Positions 27,801 through 43,049 of a stretch of DNA of 64,000 nucleotides are shown here, piece after piece (position 1 is the stretch's first letter; each line of letters starts with the position of its first letter). This DNA is from Numida meleagris (lineage: Eukaryota; Chordata; Aves; Galliformes; Numididae). The notes under the pieces were generated by a model. That model saw only the letters and a list, made by a program, of their open reading frames with translations. It had not been told where the DNA came from and did no database searches. Location: NCBI RefSeq assembly GCF_002078875.1, contig NC_034411.1, positions 6,018,917 to 6,082,916 on the forward strand, written 5' to 3'. The translations under genes were made by a program, and so were the position numbers.

Positions 27801-28072
27801 CTGAACTAGCAAGTATAGTTACTGAAGGCACAATTAGCAAGGATATTTCTGAAAAGGTTATTTCCAGATTCGACTTCCATCTCTCGCAGTCATTGCTTTC
27901 AGGGCATGGCCACGTCTCATAAGTTCACTTAAATTCACAGAGCCTAACAGAAAACAGGGATTGCCAGTTGTTCTACTCACAACAAAGTGAAATCAATCTT
28001 GACAGGTTCTTGGCAATACCAGGTAAAGCATTCACAGACAGACCAAGAGTCATACACAGAAAGAAGAACAGA
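21894..28072. other. intergenic DNA, no gene recognised
   Basis: No coding exon is recognised; open frames are short and overlap on both strands. Around 23150-23270 there is a TAATTA-rich patch with an inverted repeat ACTGAC...GTCAGT (about 23187-23205) that looks like regulatory DNA, but only conservation could confirm it. Confidence 0.5.
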
Positions 28073-28310
28073 ACTCACCCCGCTGATGGAAAGGCTCTCT
28101 GACTGCACAGCAAGAAGCAGCCTAGGTCCAAGAGTTGCTCTCCCTTCAGTGCTCAGCCCTTATATGAGCTCAGGGAGGCCCCACTCTGAGTCCACCCTTT
28201 CTGGCCACCTGGGGAGCACAGGTGAAAACAATTTGCCTGTGCTCCCTGGAACAGCCACAGCCCTTCACCAGGTGCTCAATCACCGGTTCAAGCTGTGCTC
28301 TAACAGTTCC
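28073..28310 (-). promoter_or_regulatory. TATA promoter-like module with downstream splice donor (possible LTR fragment)
   Basis: Read on the minus strand, a GC-richer block contains CTCCCTGAGCTCATATAAGG, a TATA box at about 28157-28166. About 50 bases past the expected start point (near 28132) comes AGCGGGGTGAGT, a consensus splice donor with GT at 28078-28077. This layout of TATA, short leader and donor fits a pol II promoter with a short first exon, or the U3-R-U5 part of a retroviral-type LTR. I do not see an AATAAA or a clear primer-binding site, so the LTR reading is unproven. No downstream coding exon on the minus strand was recognised. Confidence 0.35.
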
Positions 28311-31300
28311 CCTACACCAGTGAATCCTGTGCCTACAACATCAATAATCTTAAACACAATAACTTCTTCCAATAAATTCCTTATCTTTCCAATTTCAAAG
28401 CCAGGAAAAAAATTGTACGGTTTCCTGTGCATAGTCACAAGCAATCCAGTCAGCTTCAAAGATTATCATGATTATAAGGCAGCAACAGAAGTGAATGGGG
28501 AAAAATATATGCTTGTGTCTGAACAAATAAATAGTACATAAGGGAACAAAGTGAGTTCTTTTTCATGAGTTTTGTCACAAAAAATGGTATTTTTGAACAT
28601 GAAATGTTTGCATGCTCTGGCCAGCCAAGCAGAAAAGGCTGATGAGAGGCTCACAGACCCCCATGGAGGAGGCTGCACAGCTGCATCACCTCACAATCAC
28701 CCTTGCCCTTCCATGACCAGGACACTGAGATCCTTGAGTCCCCACCTCAGGGCACGTCAGCTGGGCACAGCCGCAGCCCACAGGAGGCACTCTGGATGCA
28801 GCTGAGCCCTGCCCTAGGATGCAGAAGCTGTTCTGTAGATTGCATGGGCAACCGAATTGCTAAGATACTGTGCTCTGCCTACCTCCAGCTGTGAGATAGT
28901 TCCATCTGCGCATCCTTTAACAATCTGTTTTTCTTCTGATGAGGAAAAATTTTAAGTACTATCAAAGATGCTAACATAAGTAGCACTTCTATAGACAGAC
29001 TGCCTGAAGTTTTACTTCACCTCCAGCCAATAGAGGAAACATTACTGCGGCCGCAGAACTGCTTTTCTGTAGTTCTGGTCTATAACAGTTACTGACAACA
29101 AAAATGCTACTGAAGAGCGACGTTCTGCAACTCAGCAGCACGTCTGCTGTATTCCCATCTGTTTTCCAGAGAAGTTAAAAAGGTAACTCAGAACCACGCT
29201 CTTACTGGCATGCAACAAGTGCAATATCAGTGCTGTCAGCCGATGTCTGTCTGAATGAAATCCCCGTGAGGCATGGCCCCCTGCCACAAGGCTGCAAAGT
29301 GAGCGGTGAAGAAGCTCGCTTGGCTTTCTGCACTCAGCTCTGAGACAGACTGCTTCTATGCAGCGTGGTACAGATGGTGTGAACTGCTAGACACAGATAA
29401 AAGCAAAAAAAAAAAAACCCTGAAGATGTGTAAAAATATGCAGGAGGACCTAAGAATTAACAGAAGACCAGTAAGATCGGGAAGAAATAACTACATGAAT
29501 ATTTTGGCGCTAAAGAGAAGCATACATGAATTACTTAACAGGGAAAGGGGGAGATGCATGATACAGAAATCCAATATTGTAAACATTTAACAAATACTGG
29601 CCTGTCATCCTTAGGAAACAATGTTTAAGAATGTATAAGGAAAACTTAAGAACTAATTCATCTGCTTATTTCAGAGCTGGCTAGTTTAAAAGTAGGTGAG
29701 ATGCTTTCAGTACTCTGCTACAGTGTTTGAAATGACTTTGCTGTACCAGAAATCCTTTGCCTTTCTGCCAGATGTAATCAGGATTTGTGAACTTTTTAGT
29801 TGGAAGCCAGCATCACTGGGAGTCTTCTGTGGTTACACAGGAAACTGAGGGATGCCCTTGTCCTCAATGATCTTCTATCAAGAGACCCATAAATATGAGT
29901 TTGTGACATGATGATCCTCGTGAGTATGAGGAAACTTAGAAGGTACCATAGGCCTCCCCATCAAACCATGATTTTCCATTAACTCCCAGCTATTCTTTCC
30001 TGCATCTCACAGTAGGCAGTAGGAACAGACCTTCAGTTCTACTAAATCTGTGTGGTGGTGGAAAGCCAAGTTAAAAACCCAGTCAGTAACTTCAAATTCC
30101 TCTTGCCAAGTAAGCTGCTGCTCAGAAGGGATGGAAATTGTAATGCGAGCTTGTCTGAAGTGCAACCAGTAACTCACATTGCTGCAAATAAAATTACATA
30201 TATACATTATAGGCTTGATCCTTTATTTTATTTTAAGGTAATGTAGAACAGTATGCAAACAAACTCTAGGCGTGCTACTTTGCCCTCTGGATTTTAATAA
30301 GAATGAAAATCTAAATCAAAGTGTGAGAACAGAGCAATAAAAGTAATATAGATACTATTCTGTTTTCTATTATTTTATAGCAATTTGCCAGTCACTGAAC
30401 TTCAACAAATGATATTATTGAAAATACACCTATTATGAGTTTGGTAACAGCTTCTCATCTCCTGTTCACAGAGCCTAAGATATTCCCCAGTTATTGCTGT
30501 TCTTCTCAGTGTATTCTTCTAGCAGAATTAAAGAAAAGCAGTTTTCAGTTGCAAAGAGATGGTGAGCTAGGCCGTGCTTTGGTGCAAAATGTAATTGCTT
30601 ATCGTTACTGTCTAAGCAAAGTAATTTTGGCTTTTAAAAATTGCAAATCCACATAAAATTGGAGTTCACGAAGCATTCAAGCTGCCATGAAATGACAGTG
30701 CAGACAGATGAGTTGTGATGCTTGCAAAATTCATTGTTAATAGATACTCTGTCAGTGTTGACGTCTTGCTTAAGCACTCTCTTTCATTAAGATCTGTTTA
30801 CTACCAAGGAATATAATCTCTCCAACCTAGCAGCGTTCTTGCCATTTACAGTATTCCAGGTAATCAAAATGCTACAATTTCTGAAAAGCAAGACTCCTTC
30901 AGAGAAAGGTCAGAGCAGTAACAGCAAAGCTCAGGTGCTCTGAATATAACTGTCCTCACAAAGGAAATAAATCACGAGCAGTTATTGCATATCTCTATTG
31001 CATGTTCCGCTGAAATAAACGTTGAGGTTTAGATAGAGTCAGCCATCTATCTCAGGGACAGCACTAGATTAGTCACAGAAATCCTGACAATTTTTCTGTG
31101 AATAGCACAGCAGCTAATGCAATACAGTACATATAGAGAAGAACATTCCAAGCCAATTAACTCTCTTTGGTAACATAACTACTCATTTTAAATCAAAACA
31201 AGGCTGTCACTCCTCTTGGATCAGGGCTAATCCACTCCAAACCACTGAATTCATCTGCACGCATTGTCAAGGATCTGCTTTACAGCTTTTCACTCCAATA

Positions 31301-34300
31301 ACCTGAAGCATTGCCAGCTGAACAAGGAGCAGCATGACATTGCATACTATAGATGTGGAAAAGCAAGAAAGGATTTGTACCATTATCTGTGGTTTTCATG
31401 AGTCTTTAGCTACGCAATAAGAGCATTAGGAACTGGTTAGCAAATCATAGCAGGGTAAAGCTATAACAACATGAAAAAAGAAGAGAAACTTGTACCCTGT
31501 TTTGTTTGGTTCTCCCCATCACCCAGCAAACAACAAGCAGGTAAAAGGTGACCAAGCTGGGCCTTAGCATTCCTAAATGTTGGAAATGAGTGAATGCTGA
31601 ATCCCTGCCTGTACTCCCTTGCTAACAAGCGGAAAGTTTATTTTTGCTCAGATTTTCTGTACTAAGCGATAAGCACCTATCTAAAAGACATCGAGTTTTC
31701 TAGTGAACAACTCTGCACCACAGAAAAATCAAAGCCCTATTCTGCTGTTCACCTTTCCAGAAACTATATTAAAAAAAACTAGCAGAAATCACATTTTGAT
31801 AAGAGTAGATAGACTGCTAGGTAGCTTTGCAAATACAACAAATCAATAATGGTTTTACGCCATCTGAAGATTTCCCCTGTTCCTCTATGATAAGAGTATA
31901 CCTATCATGTCCTACAGGCTGCAAGCTACCAGCCAGGCAGCTTGTGAGTGCTGCACAACTATCCCAGCTCAAAATTCTGAGGAAAGCCACTGATAAACAG
32001 AAGATAAATGCTAACTGAAAAGTGCTCCCTCCCAGTCAAAGAGAATTGCTCTAAGGCTTATTAATCGAGGCTAAGTGCATTTAGCAACCCGCAAGCATTT
32101 GCTGCCTAAAACAGCTGGATTTGAAATGTTAAGCCTCAGCTTTGATTAACTATCCAGCAAGGTATGATGGCAGCTTTAAGACATGGAATAGATTTATCTT
32201 TACAAAGACAGCAAAACGTTTTCTCTCATTAACTTCTTTCAAAAGTTAATGGGGGAGGCAGCAAATACACAGATCAGATTAACAGAGAATGAGACACTGA
32301 CATTTTTCTGCAGCAGGAGTAAACAGCGTAAGTTTTAGATGAATAGTCCTACTTCAGTGTTACCAGAGGTATTTTTGGTGCCCAAGATAAAACTCACAGC
32401 AGAGGAACATTTAGCTTATACAGTGCAATACCAAAGGAAAAGCCACAGGTGGTGGCTGATTAGCTTACCTTACATCTAATGAAATTCACAAGATCCTCCC
32501 TGCGTAAAATGGCTGCACTGATTACATGAACAATCCCTGGGAGCATCCATGGGGATGCGGAATGAACAAAGTAATGGATCCACAGCTCTGTGCCCTGCAA
32601 AAGTGATATGTGCCATTCCAAACAATCTAGTAAATCAGGTTTTAAATAGTCTTTAAGGGAGATTGAAGAGAATTTGAAGTTCAATGAGTTAATTCACCAA
32701 AATACGCTTTCCAAAGCAGCATTTTAAGGGATTACAGAATCACCAAACTCAGATTATTACAAACATGCAATTAAGTCACAGACTTTTTCTGAGGAAATAA
32801 TTGAGCCTTTTTTTTACGAAGACCTGCATAGGCATCACTCACTTCAAGGTTAAGGTTCTTAAATTCACATAGGAAGACCTCATCACTCTTCAACTCCCCA
32901 CATGCTGCCTCATCTCACACAGCCTGGGGACTGGGAGTTTCTTCACTGGGATCTGGTGAGTGCAGGGGCCTCAAGCAGAGCTGATGGAGGACAGGTGTTG
33001 CACTCAGATTAGTGCACACAAGAGCATGTGCAGTGTTGCCACAGGAGGGAAGACTTCTGAGCTCGAGGAGGCTCTGCCTCTATTTTCCCCTTCTGGCAGA
33101 AACAATAGATGGGCAGGATTTGAAACTGCAGCCAGACTCCAATGCTTGATGCGCAGCCCATGGGAAAGAACAGAAACTGTACAGGAGCTGGTATGTTGCA
33201 CCTAGTTTCCTTTTCGTAGTAGCTTTTCTGATCCTGGTAAATAACATTCCTGTTAAGAAGTTAGGCAGATTTCAAACTTCAAGAGATTGACATTGGTTTC
33301 AAAGAACTCCCTCAGGCACTTTTCCCACATGCAGTTTCTCAACGCAAAATTTCACTAGCTTGCCTTCACCACTCTGCCAGTTATGTGCTCATGGCACAGT
33401 CATAACACAATCATGCTCATCTGAAAGGATAAATGCAACAAAAAATATCCATAATCTAAAGCAACAGCACAGCTGGGACAAAGACCATCTCTAAGTACCG
33501 TGCTAATGCCTGCTAGACCAAATCTCAAAGAATTGATGGTTTCTCCACCTGCAGCCCTCTTGAATGACCAAGTGGGCTAAGTGTATCGCTGGGCTACTGG
33601 ATTAAACATAATACTGAAAACAGTCCTACGGAGCGTTCTCACAGTTCCCTTTCAGTGGTGTGACTCTTGTAGATTAAGGGAGCATCCACACAAGCTGGGC
33701 TCCCAGGCTGGGTTGGGAACAATATAAAAATACAAATACAGGTGAAGGCAAATACTGTTCTCACTACCTGAAGCAAGAGGCAACCAGCTGCAACTATTCA
33801 GTGTCAAATAAGACAACATGAGATTCCTTCCTGACAGTGCATTACAGACAACCTTATTAGCTACAAAGACTTAACTCTAAGTGCCTCCATGGGTATCCTG
33901 AAGTAAACCAAAGTAGAACTACACAACACTGAGTCAGGGACAAGAGCAGCAAGCTTTTCACCCAGTAGGAAAGGACACAGAGGCACAGCCAGGTGTTGGT
34001 AAGAATAACAGCGTCCTAACTGTGACATGGTCAGCACAAGACAGCCAGATGTCTGAATGGCACAGAAAACACTTCATGGGAAGAAACACGCTATCCAAAG
34101 AGCCTTAATCATATTTGCTGTTTATCCCCATTTACTTTAACCTGCATGCACCCTTCTGAATTGACATTTATGCATGCCTTAATCTCTGAGAATTTTAACC
34201 TTCTCTTCTGAAACAGGCAAACAGAGATAAAGTCTTAAGCAGACCAAACCCTCTTCTTAATCCCATAGCTCTACACCAACTCTTTCAATAAATTAAGTGT

Positions 34301-35331
34301 ACCTACAATGTTCCTTGCCACTATTAAATGTTCAGGATCACAGTGTGCTAAACCAATCATCTGCAGTACTGAAGCTAATATAAAATTACCAGTGAGATTT
34401 TAAATAGCATATCTACCAACACTGTCTTAATTTTACAGGGTGCACACGAAGGCATTATAAAAATCTCTCTGCCCTTGGGAAGAGCGCAACTTGCTTCAAC
34501 TTTATGGCATCATGGATTTACTTAATCTTTCCTAAGAGTGTTGGAATGATTCTATAAATTTCATTTCTTATCTTGCAAATTAAGTCAGAGCTGCAAATAT
34601 GGCTCTAGAGGCTGATTCTCCCTGTGTCTGCATTCTGTTTAATTATGCTCAAGAAAAAGCAGCAGCAGCAGCTGAGGACAGACAGCTGCTGCTCTGCCAG
34701 GGAAGTGCTCACCTTCACTGGAAATGGCATAAATGCACTGCGGATGCAAGGTCACTGAGGATCTGACTGCTGCTGGAAAAAGCCCCTAAAAATCTAGAGA
34801 GGGCAGAGCAAGTGGAATGGCAGGTCCATATACTCTAGTCTCTAAGTCTTCTAAGTCTTGGATGTCTTATCTTCTAAGTCTTGGAATAACTCAGGAAGAA
34901 AAGTCAAATGCTGTTAGGTATCCCTCGATGATTCAGTTAACATTTTGGAGTTTGGGAAAAAAAACACGACCTGAACAGAACCTGCAATCAGCTTGACACT
35001 GCCACCAGCCATAAGCATGATTGATACTACATTGGCTCCATTAGATACAGTCTCTATAAGAGAGTTATCAGCACCTTAAGAACAAAACCTCTTTTCTGGT
35101 TGCTGTTTAAGGTCACCTTTGTAGTACACCAAAAGTTTTAACTGAAGAAAACTTCTGTTGCAAGTTATCTGCCCCAGTGGGGTTCTGAATCTTCAGCCTG
35201 AACTGTACTTTGTCCCCATTGCCATGCTACTTTGACTCTTCCATTGTCGACGTTTAACTACCAAGCAGTTCATCTTCAGACAAGTCATCCTTTGAGATTA
35301 ACAGTGCTAACACAATTTTCTCTTTCTGCTC

Positions 35332-35348
35332 TTTTTTTTTTTTTTTTT
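35332..35348. repeat. T17 homopolymer tract
   Basis: Seventeen consecutive T bases. It has no adjoining LINE or processed-transcript signature, so I treat it as simple sequence. Confidence 0.9.
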
Positions 35349-38300
35349 GCTGCTTTTGTCAATTGAAAAGCTTTCAGAAAGCCACTTTCTAGACTGATTT
35401 CTCTATTACTCAGCTTCTAAAAAATGGCTCCTTAATGGTCTGTTATGGTTTTTCATGGTACAGAGCTATCTATTTGGCATCATAAGCAGATTCAGAGACT
35501 GAATTAGACTTAGTCCTTTTGAGATAAGGACTGAGATGATGTTCCAGTCCTCTCAGTTCTTCCTGTTCTGCTGACCTGTGTATTTAAGACTGTAGTTACT
35601 AAATTAATAGGCAAAGTGGGATAAGAAATTATGAGGAATCACACTAGAGCACCTAGATGTTTACTTGATGCAAAACTGCGTGATAATGAGGAAAACTTCA
35701 GGGCAAAAAGAGATAGCTGCATCACAGTGCAGAGGCTTATAGAACTACCAGTTGGGAAGCTGAGCAAATATGACAGAAGAGCGTTCTGCTTTGTGTGGGC
35801 ATTATTTTACTTGCTCTGCCAAGAAAGAGCATGCACACTGTTTTCAGACTGTCTGTGTTTAGCAGCATTTATCATTAACTGTACTAGAGTAGACCTGCTT
35901 GGAGATACCTTTAACTCTGCACCATCAAAGACTATTGATAAGAACTGCTTCATTTCAACAGTACTTGTTTAAGCATTATTCATTTGACCAACCATCATAT
36001 TTAAAGCCAAATTCATTCCCTGAAAAATCTATTTCCAGTACTTAAAAAATTCCCACCACTTTCATATATGTAGCACAGATTTATGAAGTCATCGAAATAC
36101 ACACATTCCACTGCCAGCTTTCCAAAGCCTTTCTGACATTGCCTGAGGACAGTAGCCAGGCTCTGACCCCACCTCCCCAGCACACACAGTGATGTTTGCT
36201 ACCCAGGAAGCATGTGCACCATTACTCAGCATCAGTAGCAAATCACCCACCACTTGAGTCAAGCACAACTACCAAGTTGTGCCTACAAAGACAAGCAAGA
36301 CTAGTTTCAAGTGGAGAGGGACCAACCACAAGAACATTTTGACTTTAACATGCAGAATTAGACACTTGCAAGCCCCCATGCCAAACTTGCAGTCAAAAGC
36401 TGAAGGACTATCACGGATGGTTGCTTTTCACTTAATAATCTATTGGGTTTTTAGCTACATCTAGTGACTATTGTGAAAACACAGTATGTGTTACAATGCT
36501 CCCAACGTGTGAAAGTTCATCAGAATGCCAACAAAAGCAGATGATCTTCTTACATCTCTTCTGTCTCCCTAGTTGCTTGTCTTTAATAAAGACAATCACC
36601 TGTAATTTTGTGTAGCAGTAGTCCCCAAACTGAGGCAACTCACCATTTTGCCTTTTTAAAAATAATAACAAAAAAAATCAATGTCTGAAATTGTTTTTTG
36701 GCTCAAGTTCTTCTCAAGGTAAAGACAATACTCTGTGAGCATACGGTTTAGCGTTCAGTTGAAAACCATTTTATAATTCCCTTCCACCAAGCATAAATAA
36801 TTCCCTGTGAATAAGCTTTCTCCAGTGGAGAAGACAGCCCAACAGTGAATGAAGCTCTGAAATACAAAAGCACAGCAAGACATTTTGGAAAGGCAGTTTT
36901 TGATGGGGAGCAAAATATTACTAAGTATAAAATTAAGAACAGAATCTGTCCCCAATTAGTAGTTTGTATTTGCTGTGCTTTTCCCTCCCTCCCAGGTTGA
37001 TTTTAGTTCTCCTGTCATCCAAATTCCTACATATCAGAGTTCTTTTGCAGATGATGAAATAATTAAGCTCCCTTATTTCAAAATACCAGGGAAATACTAT
37101 TTTCCTGAACAGCAATTTTTGTGGGGAAAAGCATTAAAAATTGCCTTCTGTTGAGAACAGCTCTGCAGAATAGATCAGTAGGTTATTTTGTTGTTCATCT
37201 CTTTCTTATTAATTCACATTTTTATCATCTTCTTCAATGGTTTTCTTCAAGAAACATTGTCAAATCCTTGGCCTTTATATGAAAGGACTAGCTACTCCCC
37301 AAACTACCAGAGGTTGAACAACTGTACATATCCAGTTATCTTGTCACTGAATCTTACTTTTCTATAGTGATTCCAGAGGCCAGTCATCACATCCACAGAG
37401 AAATCTCTTCAAAGAGCTATTTTTCAATCGGGATAAAAATAAAATAATTTTAAACTTTGAAAAACCTTGAAGAGCTTAAAGAAAATTGCTTCTGAAAATT
37501 TCCTTCCAGTCTATCAAAAGGAAAAAGCAGTTTCTTCTGTGAATTGTGCAAGCCAGTTTCAATCTCAGGACAGAATAACACATGTTACCATACCAGGCAA
37601 AATAATTATAGAAAAACATTTGCTGGGACATTTATGTCTGCTGTGGTACCTATTAGAAAATAAATGTTAAATCAATTTAAATGCTAGCTTCTACCAATCC
37701 AGTATTTGCTGATCTAACAGTTTGCAGATGGATTCACATATTGTTCAATGATGGTCTGATTCAGCATATCATCCAAAAAATCAATATCTCCCTTTCTGAT
37801 ATTCCAGCAATCAAAAAACTGTATCTGAATGGTATTCACTTCTATATGCTGCCAAATACAAACCCATTTCAACTAAGACACTGCTTTCTAGGTCAACTGT
37901 TCTTTCCTCCAGATAACGTGGGTCGGTTGTTTACTAATTATGCCCACCCCAGATTAAGGCTTGCCCAGACATCCCCTACTTTCCTGCACCAGTCACAGAC
38001 AAATCCCTTATCATAATACAACTATATAATGCTGCGCATTTTTGTTGCTACTACTACCACTTTAATACAAGTTAGTCAAGCTCAGTTACACACTGCCCTG
38101 AACATTAAAACAATTAAAACCACACGCTCTTGCTTCAAAGAGGATAGTAAACTTACTATGTGTAACAGACTTAATAGGAATAAAGCATTAACATACTAGA
38201 AATCTGATAATTTAAATGATGTCCTATATGGTGCTTGTCATCTTCGGATATTGAAGCATTTGTCACAGGATACTGATATTATCCTTTCATTTCAGAGGTG

Positions 38301-41300
38301 GGAAAGCAAGGAAGCATACAAATTAACTACAGTACCCAGTAAGCCAAGAATAAACTGTCGTTAAATTCCCTTCCCAAACTCCTCTTATGAGAACCCTCTG
38401 GAAATACAATTTTGATGGAGTCCTCATCACCTTCTGTAACCTTAAAATTCTAATACGAACAGTAAAACTAATAACATGGGCCTCTGACCTCTGTTCCCTG
38501 CCTTGGGCCACCTATTTGATTCATATATCAGGACATACACGGGCATATTTTAGTGTATTTTCTCTTTGTTGTGCAGTTTTGAATTGATTTGTGAGGAATC
38601 TTTGCCTCTCGGCAAAATTACACGACAGATTACAGCAACATCAAGTAAGTGCATTTTACTTCCTTAGATATAAGAAAAAAACTTGCTAAGTCTTAATCTC
38701 AAAAATAATTGTGGATATCTTTTTTTTCCCTAAGCATCACAATTCTTCCATAAAAATACTTTGTTACTTGTCTATTCTAATACAATTCCTGAAGCTGGTA
38801 CATATATGCGACTTCAAATTTGCTTATATCATTGCACACACAAGGTCATAGAGCACATGAAATTGCTTCAAAAACAAGTACCTGAATCTTTCTTGAGCCA
38901 GCAGATAATGGTCAAGATAAAATCCACGTTTCCAAACCACAGATTTTAATGCAAGAGTTTTAGCAAAGGATGGTTTTCCACACAAAAACTGAAAGGGAAG
39001 CCAGAACAGCTCAAGACAATTCCAAAAGCAAAGCTACAACATAAATTCAAGGTCCATACAAGAGGCAGATTTAGAGGAAAAAAAATGGGAGACAGACACA
39101 GCTGTAGTGTGCTTGAGGTAGGGCAGGGGACAGAGAGGCTTGCACAGGGCTGAACTGAAATTGGGCTCCTAGGCATACCTGTTGGCCATGTGGGTGTAGG
39201 CTCCAGGTGAGGCTATTAAGAGCCATTAGTACCTACAGAGCCCTGATACTGAGTTAATGGAATTAATGTTATCAAAAATGTGTCATTTTTTTTCAGTGGC
39301 TTTTCACTGTCTGTTTTAGGAGCTCATTTCAAAGATGTGATCGTTGTTCAGAAAGTGGACATGCCTAGAGCAGTGGCTGCATAGCCAGAGTTACCAAGTC
39401 TGTCACCTCTGCCTGCCTTGAAGCTCAAGGTGATCAACATCACCAGCCGCTCTGAGAAATCTTGGCTTAGCGGTTTGCCTTGAACAAGAGAGGAATGTGG
39501 AACACAAGGCTTGTCCCATCATTCATCATTTGTACCCACCAAAAGAATGATAAAAATAAGATATGTTTAAAAGTTATGAATAACTAAATACTTAATTTAG
39601 TACTCTGGGAAATCCATGCTCAGCTTATGATAAACGGTGGAGAGAAGGAACTGTTAAGCCATTTGTATTACAGCCTGACAGGCTCTATTAACACCAACTC
39701 CATCAGGCTGTCTGAAATGATCTTTGAGGAACTGTGAGTAATCCTCACATTAAAGAAAAAATTTGACCTTTCAAGAGATAAACAGAAATGCTTGATCTAG
39801 TATTGACAACATGCAAAACCTTACGGGAAACTCCAGGTTTGGAGTTTTTTTGCTTTTGGTCACATAATGCCATGGATAACATCTTACTCTTGGAATCCAT
39901 TGTGTCATATTTGCTGGACAAGAGTTGAAATACCTCTTTTAAAAACATTAAATCACACCACTTTTTTAAAGAAAGAAATTGTCACTTCCTTTGGCAGAGG
40001 CGTCAAGCAGGAATTGATAGGCAGTGAGGGCTTCAATGTGCCTTCAAACGTATCATTTCATAACACAGAGTTAACCATGGCAGACTTACGATGGTACCAG
40101 AGCACTCACAGAACACTTACAGCAGAAGAGCCCCTTTCCATCCCCACTCAGCTCAGCAGTAACATTTTTCCCTATGTGATTTCTGAAGAGGTTTACCACC
40201 TCTGAGTGACCCTAGACAATCCAATTCTTTTGATTAATTTTTAATATTTATCTGATTCAATCTTTTCCAATGGTTCACCTTTATGAAGCAGAGAAGTGTT
40301 GTTAATGACCAACAGCTTGTCTTGCCTGTGATTTTAATTGCAGAAATTGTTTTAGACTCTTGCCTTGCAATGCCATGGTTCGAGCCTTAGTTTTCCTTAT
40401 CAGCATCAGGAGACTTTAAAAAGCCAGCAGAAAGGCTGCCTTGGGCAAAAGGAAAAGGACAGTGCTGTAGCAATGCAGAGATTTGGTCAATCTGCAGATT
40501 GAGGAAGAAACTCTAAAGCACTGCTGCAAGAACCCTTAAAATGATCAAAATGACCTTAGAGCAGTTTTTTCCTAAGTTGCCCTGATGCACAAGAAGTGCC
40601 AGTAGCTTTAAGACTTGTTCCTGACATAGCCGAGGCTTCTCAGCATTTCTTTCTTCATCTGTCTCATCTGCCATACCCAGACTCCCTCATGGTTGGTACA
40701 ACTGCAGCTCAGGGGGAACTTTCATTCATAGGAGCAGCTTGGCACATTTCCATCTGGCTAATGTTGGATTTCCTGACTTAATCTCTTTAGTCAGATCTAC
40801 ATATGAGATGGGGCTGGAGGATGCCAAGTTTCACTGTAAAAAAATTATGCCCTGAGGCATAAAAGGCAGTTGAGATATTCTGGGAACACCAGTCCTTTCA
40901 AAGTGTACCTTGAAGATGGTTTTCCTGAGATGGGGACAGAAGTAGGCTCCTTGCATCCCCAAAGTCTCCTTCACACAGTGTTTCACACCATCGTGTCTGT
41001 GCCTTCCTTACTAAGTGGGCTGAAGTAAATGCATGCATGGCCTAGTTTTCTGTGAGTTTTAGCAAATGAGTCCCTAACTCAATCGGCCAAACAGAAGGAA
41101 AACACAACCAAAAAGTATTCCCCTGCCCATAGAAACAACATGGAAAGCTCAAGAAACTTCATTTGCCCTGGAAGAAAAAAAAAACTGTAATATCCCTGTG
41201 TAATGAGGAAGGGACAACTTCTTAGCACCTTTCACTGCAATTATCTTTGGCTAAAGGCAGGATCAGGTTCAACATGGAGCTATCAACCTGGAATATGCAG

Positions 41301-43032
41301 CCATCTCTGACAGCAAAAGGTAAAATACTGTATCCATAAGGTAGAAACCTTTGATGGTATGTGTATTTCTGTCAGATACTGGACAGAAAAGCATCTGAAG
41401 GAGACTTAAGAGAGTGTTAGCAGAGGAAACAAACTCTAAATATCTTCCTGAATTGTGCTCAAAATCTCCAATCTGTCATCCTTCTCTCTTCAAAATGAAC
41501 TCTCTGCACCAAGATTACATAAATTAAGAGACTGGGAAACTGATTTCTTTGCACAGTTAAAGTGATTTTGCAGGTGTGCCTCCTGGTGGTTAATGACAAA
41601 AAATTGATTAATAAATAATTTCATTTGAAAAGGACAGCTGGCCTTATATTAGATATCTCTTCTGGGAAAACTTTGGGCTTAAGATTTCAATCTCATTTAA
41701 ATAAAAGTTTGCTCAGAAGAATAATGTGGAAAAGAGCAGGCAGTCCATCAGCAAGCCATCTTGCTGCAGCCCCAGAGCAGCAGCTATATGCCAGTCTGGT
41801 GATCTGCTCATCCACCCTGCTTGCTCCAGTCACACGGACAGGCTCTCCTCCAAAGGCTATTTCACAGCTCCCAACTTACGCTCTGATTCTCAAATAGTAT
41901 TATGCTGGTCTCTGTGTATCGTATGTCACAGAATGTTATTTCTCACAGTGAACTAAGAATTTATTCTGGTATCACTAGTCACCAGGCCTGTGCTTATGTC
42001 CCTACAGATACTGGGACTCCCACTATGTATTCTCAAAGTGCCACGGCCAGGCAGCAGCACATGAGCTCCACCATGTTCCCGGTAGTTCACATAGCAGTCA
42101 GTCCTGGGGTGTCTGGGAGTGGGCACAGCTATCGTATCAAAACATGGATGTGTACCTTCTGGGATGGAGTTGCTTCACTTCCAGCTAGTTTGTGAAACAG
42201 AGACGTACATTTCATCTCCTCTCAGTGCAATCACTTCAACAGTACTGCTCTCAGACTTCAAAACTATGATGAGAAGAAGGTTGATTTGACCCTGGAGTTG
42301 TGACACCACACTGAAGAACCATAAAACCTTTTCAAGGCAGAAATAAAGTGTGATAGCAGCTTTTCATGACTCATCTCGACACCAGGACTGTGGTTTCATG
42401 CTCTGAGCAGCGTCAAATGAAACAGTCATTAGGCATTATTCTGTTGGGCCCGGATTCATTTCAAGAGCGTGCAGAAATAATCAGCATAGGTTACCTGCTG
42501 AAAGGCTTTCACACTACATTAATCTCTTTCTCGGATTGATATTGAACTCTTGTCAGCCCTTTAAATCTCAAATAATTTCTCTTGAACATAACCTTCTCGA
42601 ACATACCGGTATGCCAGTAACACACTCTCAGTAAAGCCCCCAGATTGAGTGTCTGGTTGGAATGCTGTGCAAAGATACACTGACAGTGGTAACCCATGTG
42701 CACCGCTAACTTTTGTTCATTTATCCAGAATATCAGCAGGATGTCTGATGCTATTGTTCTATCGAGTTCCTGTCACATTTCACCAACTGATTTGTATTAG
42801 CAATCTGTACAATTCCAGTTACACTTCATGCAAAGCTTATGTAAGTCCCCCAGGATTAATTACATAGCTCCGAGTCCAATTTATTTAGCAATTAAGAAAA
42901 TATGGACAATAGATGGTGCATTTGCTGTTTTAAAATAAAAGCCCAGAGTCCTTAGCTGTGTTACCAGGCTAAACGTTAGCTTTAGAAATTCATTATTTGA
43001 AAGTCTCTAAACAAGTACTTTGCATTACAATC

Positions 43033-43049
43033 TTTTTTTTTTTTTTTTT
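43033..43049. repeat. T17 homopolymer tract
   Basis: Seventeen consecutive T bases. Checking the minus strand for a processed pseudogene that would end here in poly(A) revealed no recognisable coding sequence beside it. Confidence 0.9.

Noticed and set aside
27987..28541. 184-codon plus-strand open frame
   Set aside because: It overlaps the minus-strand promoter-like module in antisense, has no domain, and is low in family-like motifs; the GC-richer block explains its openness.
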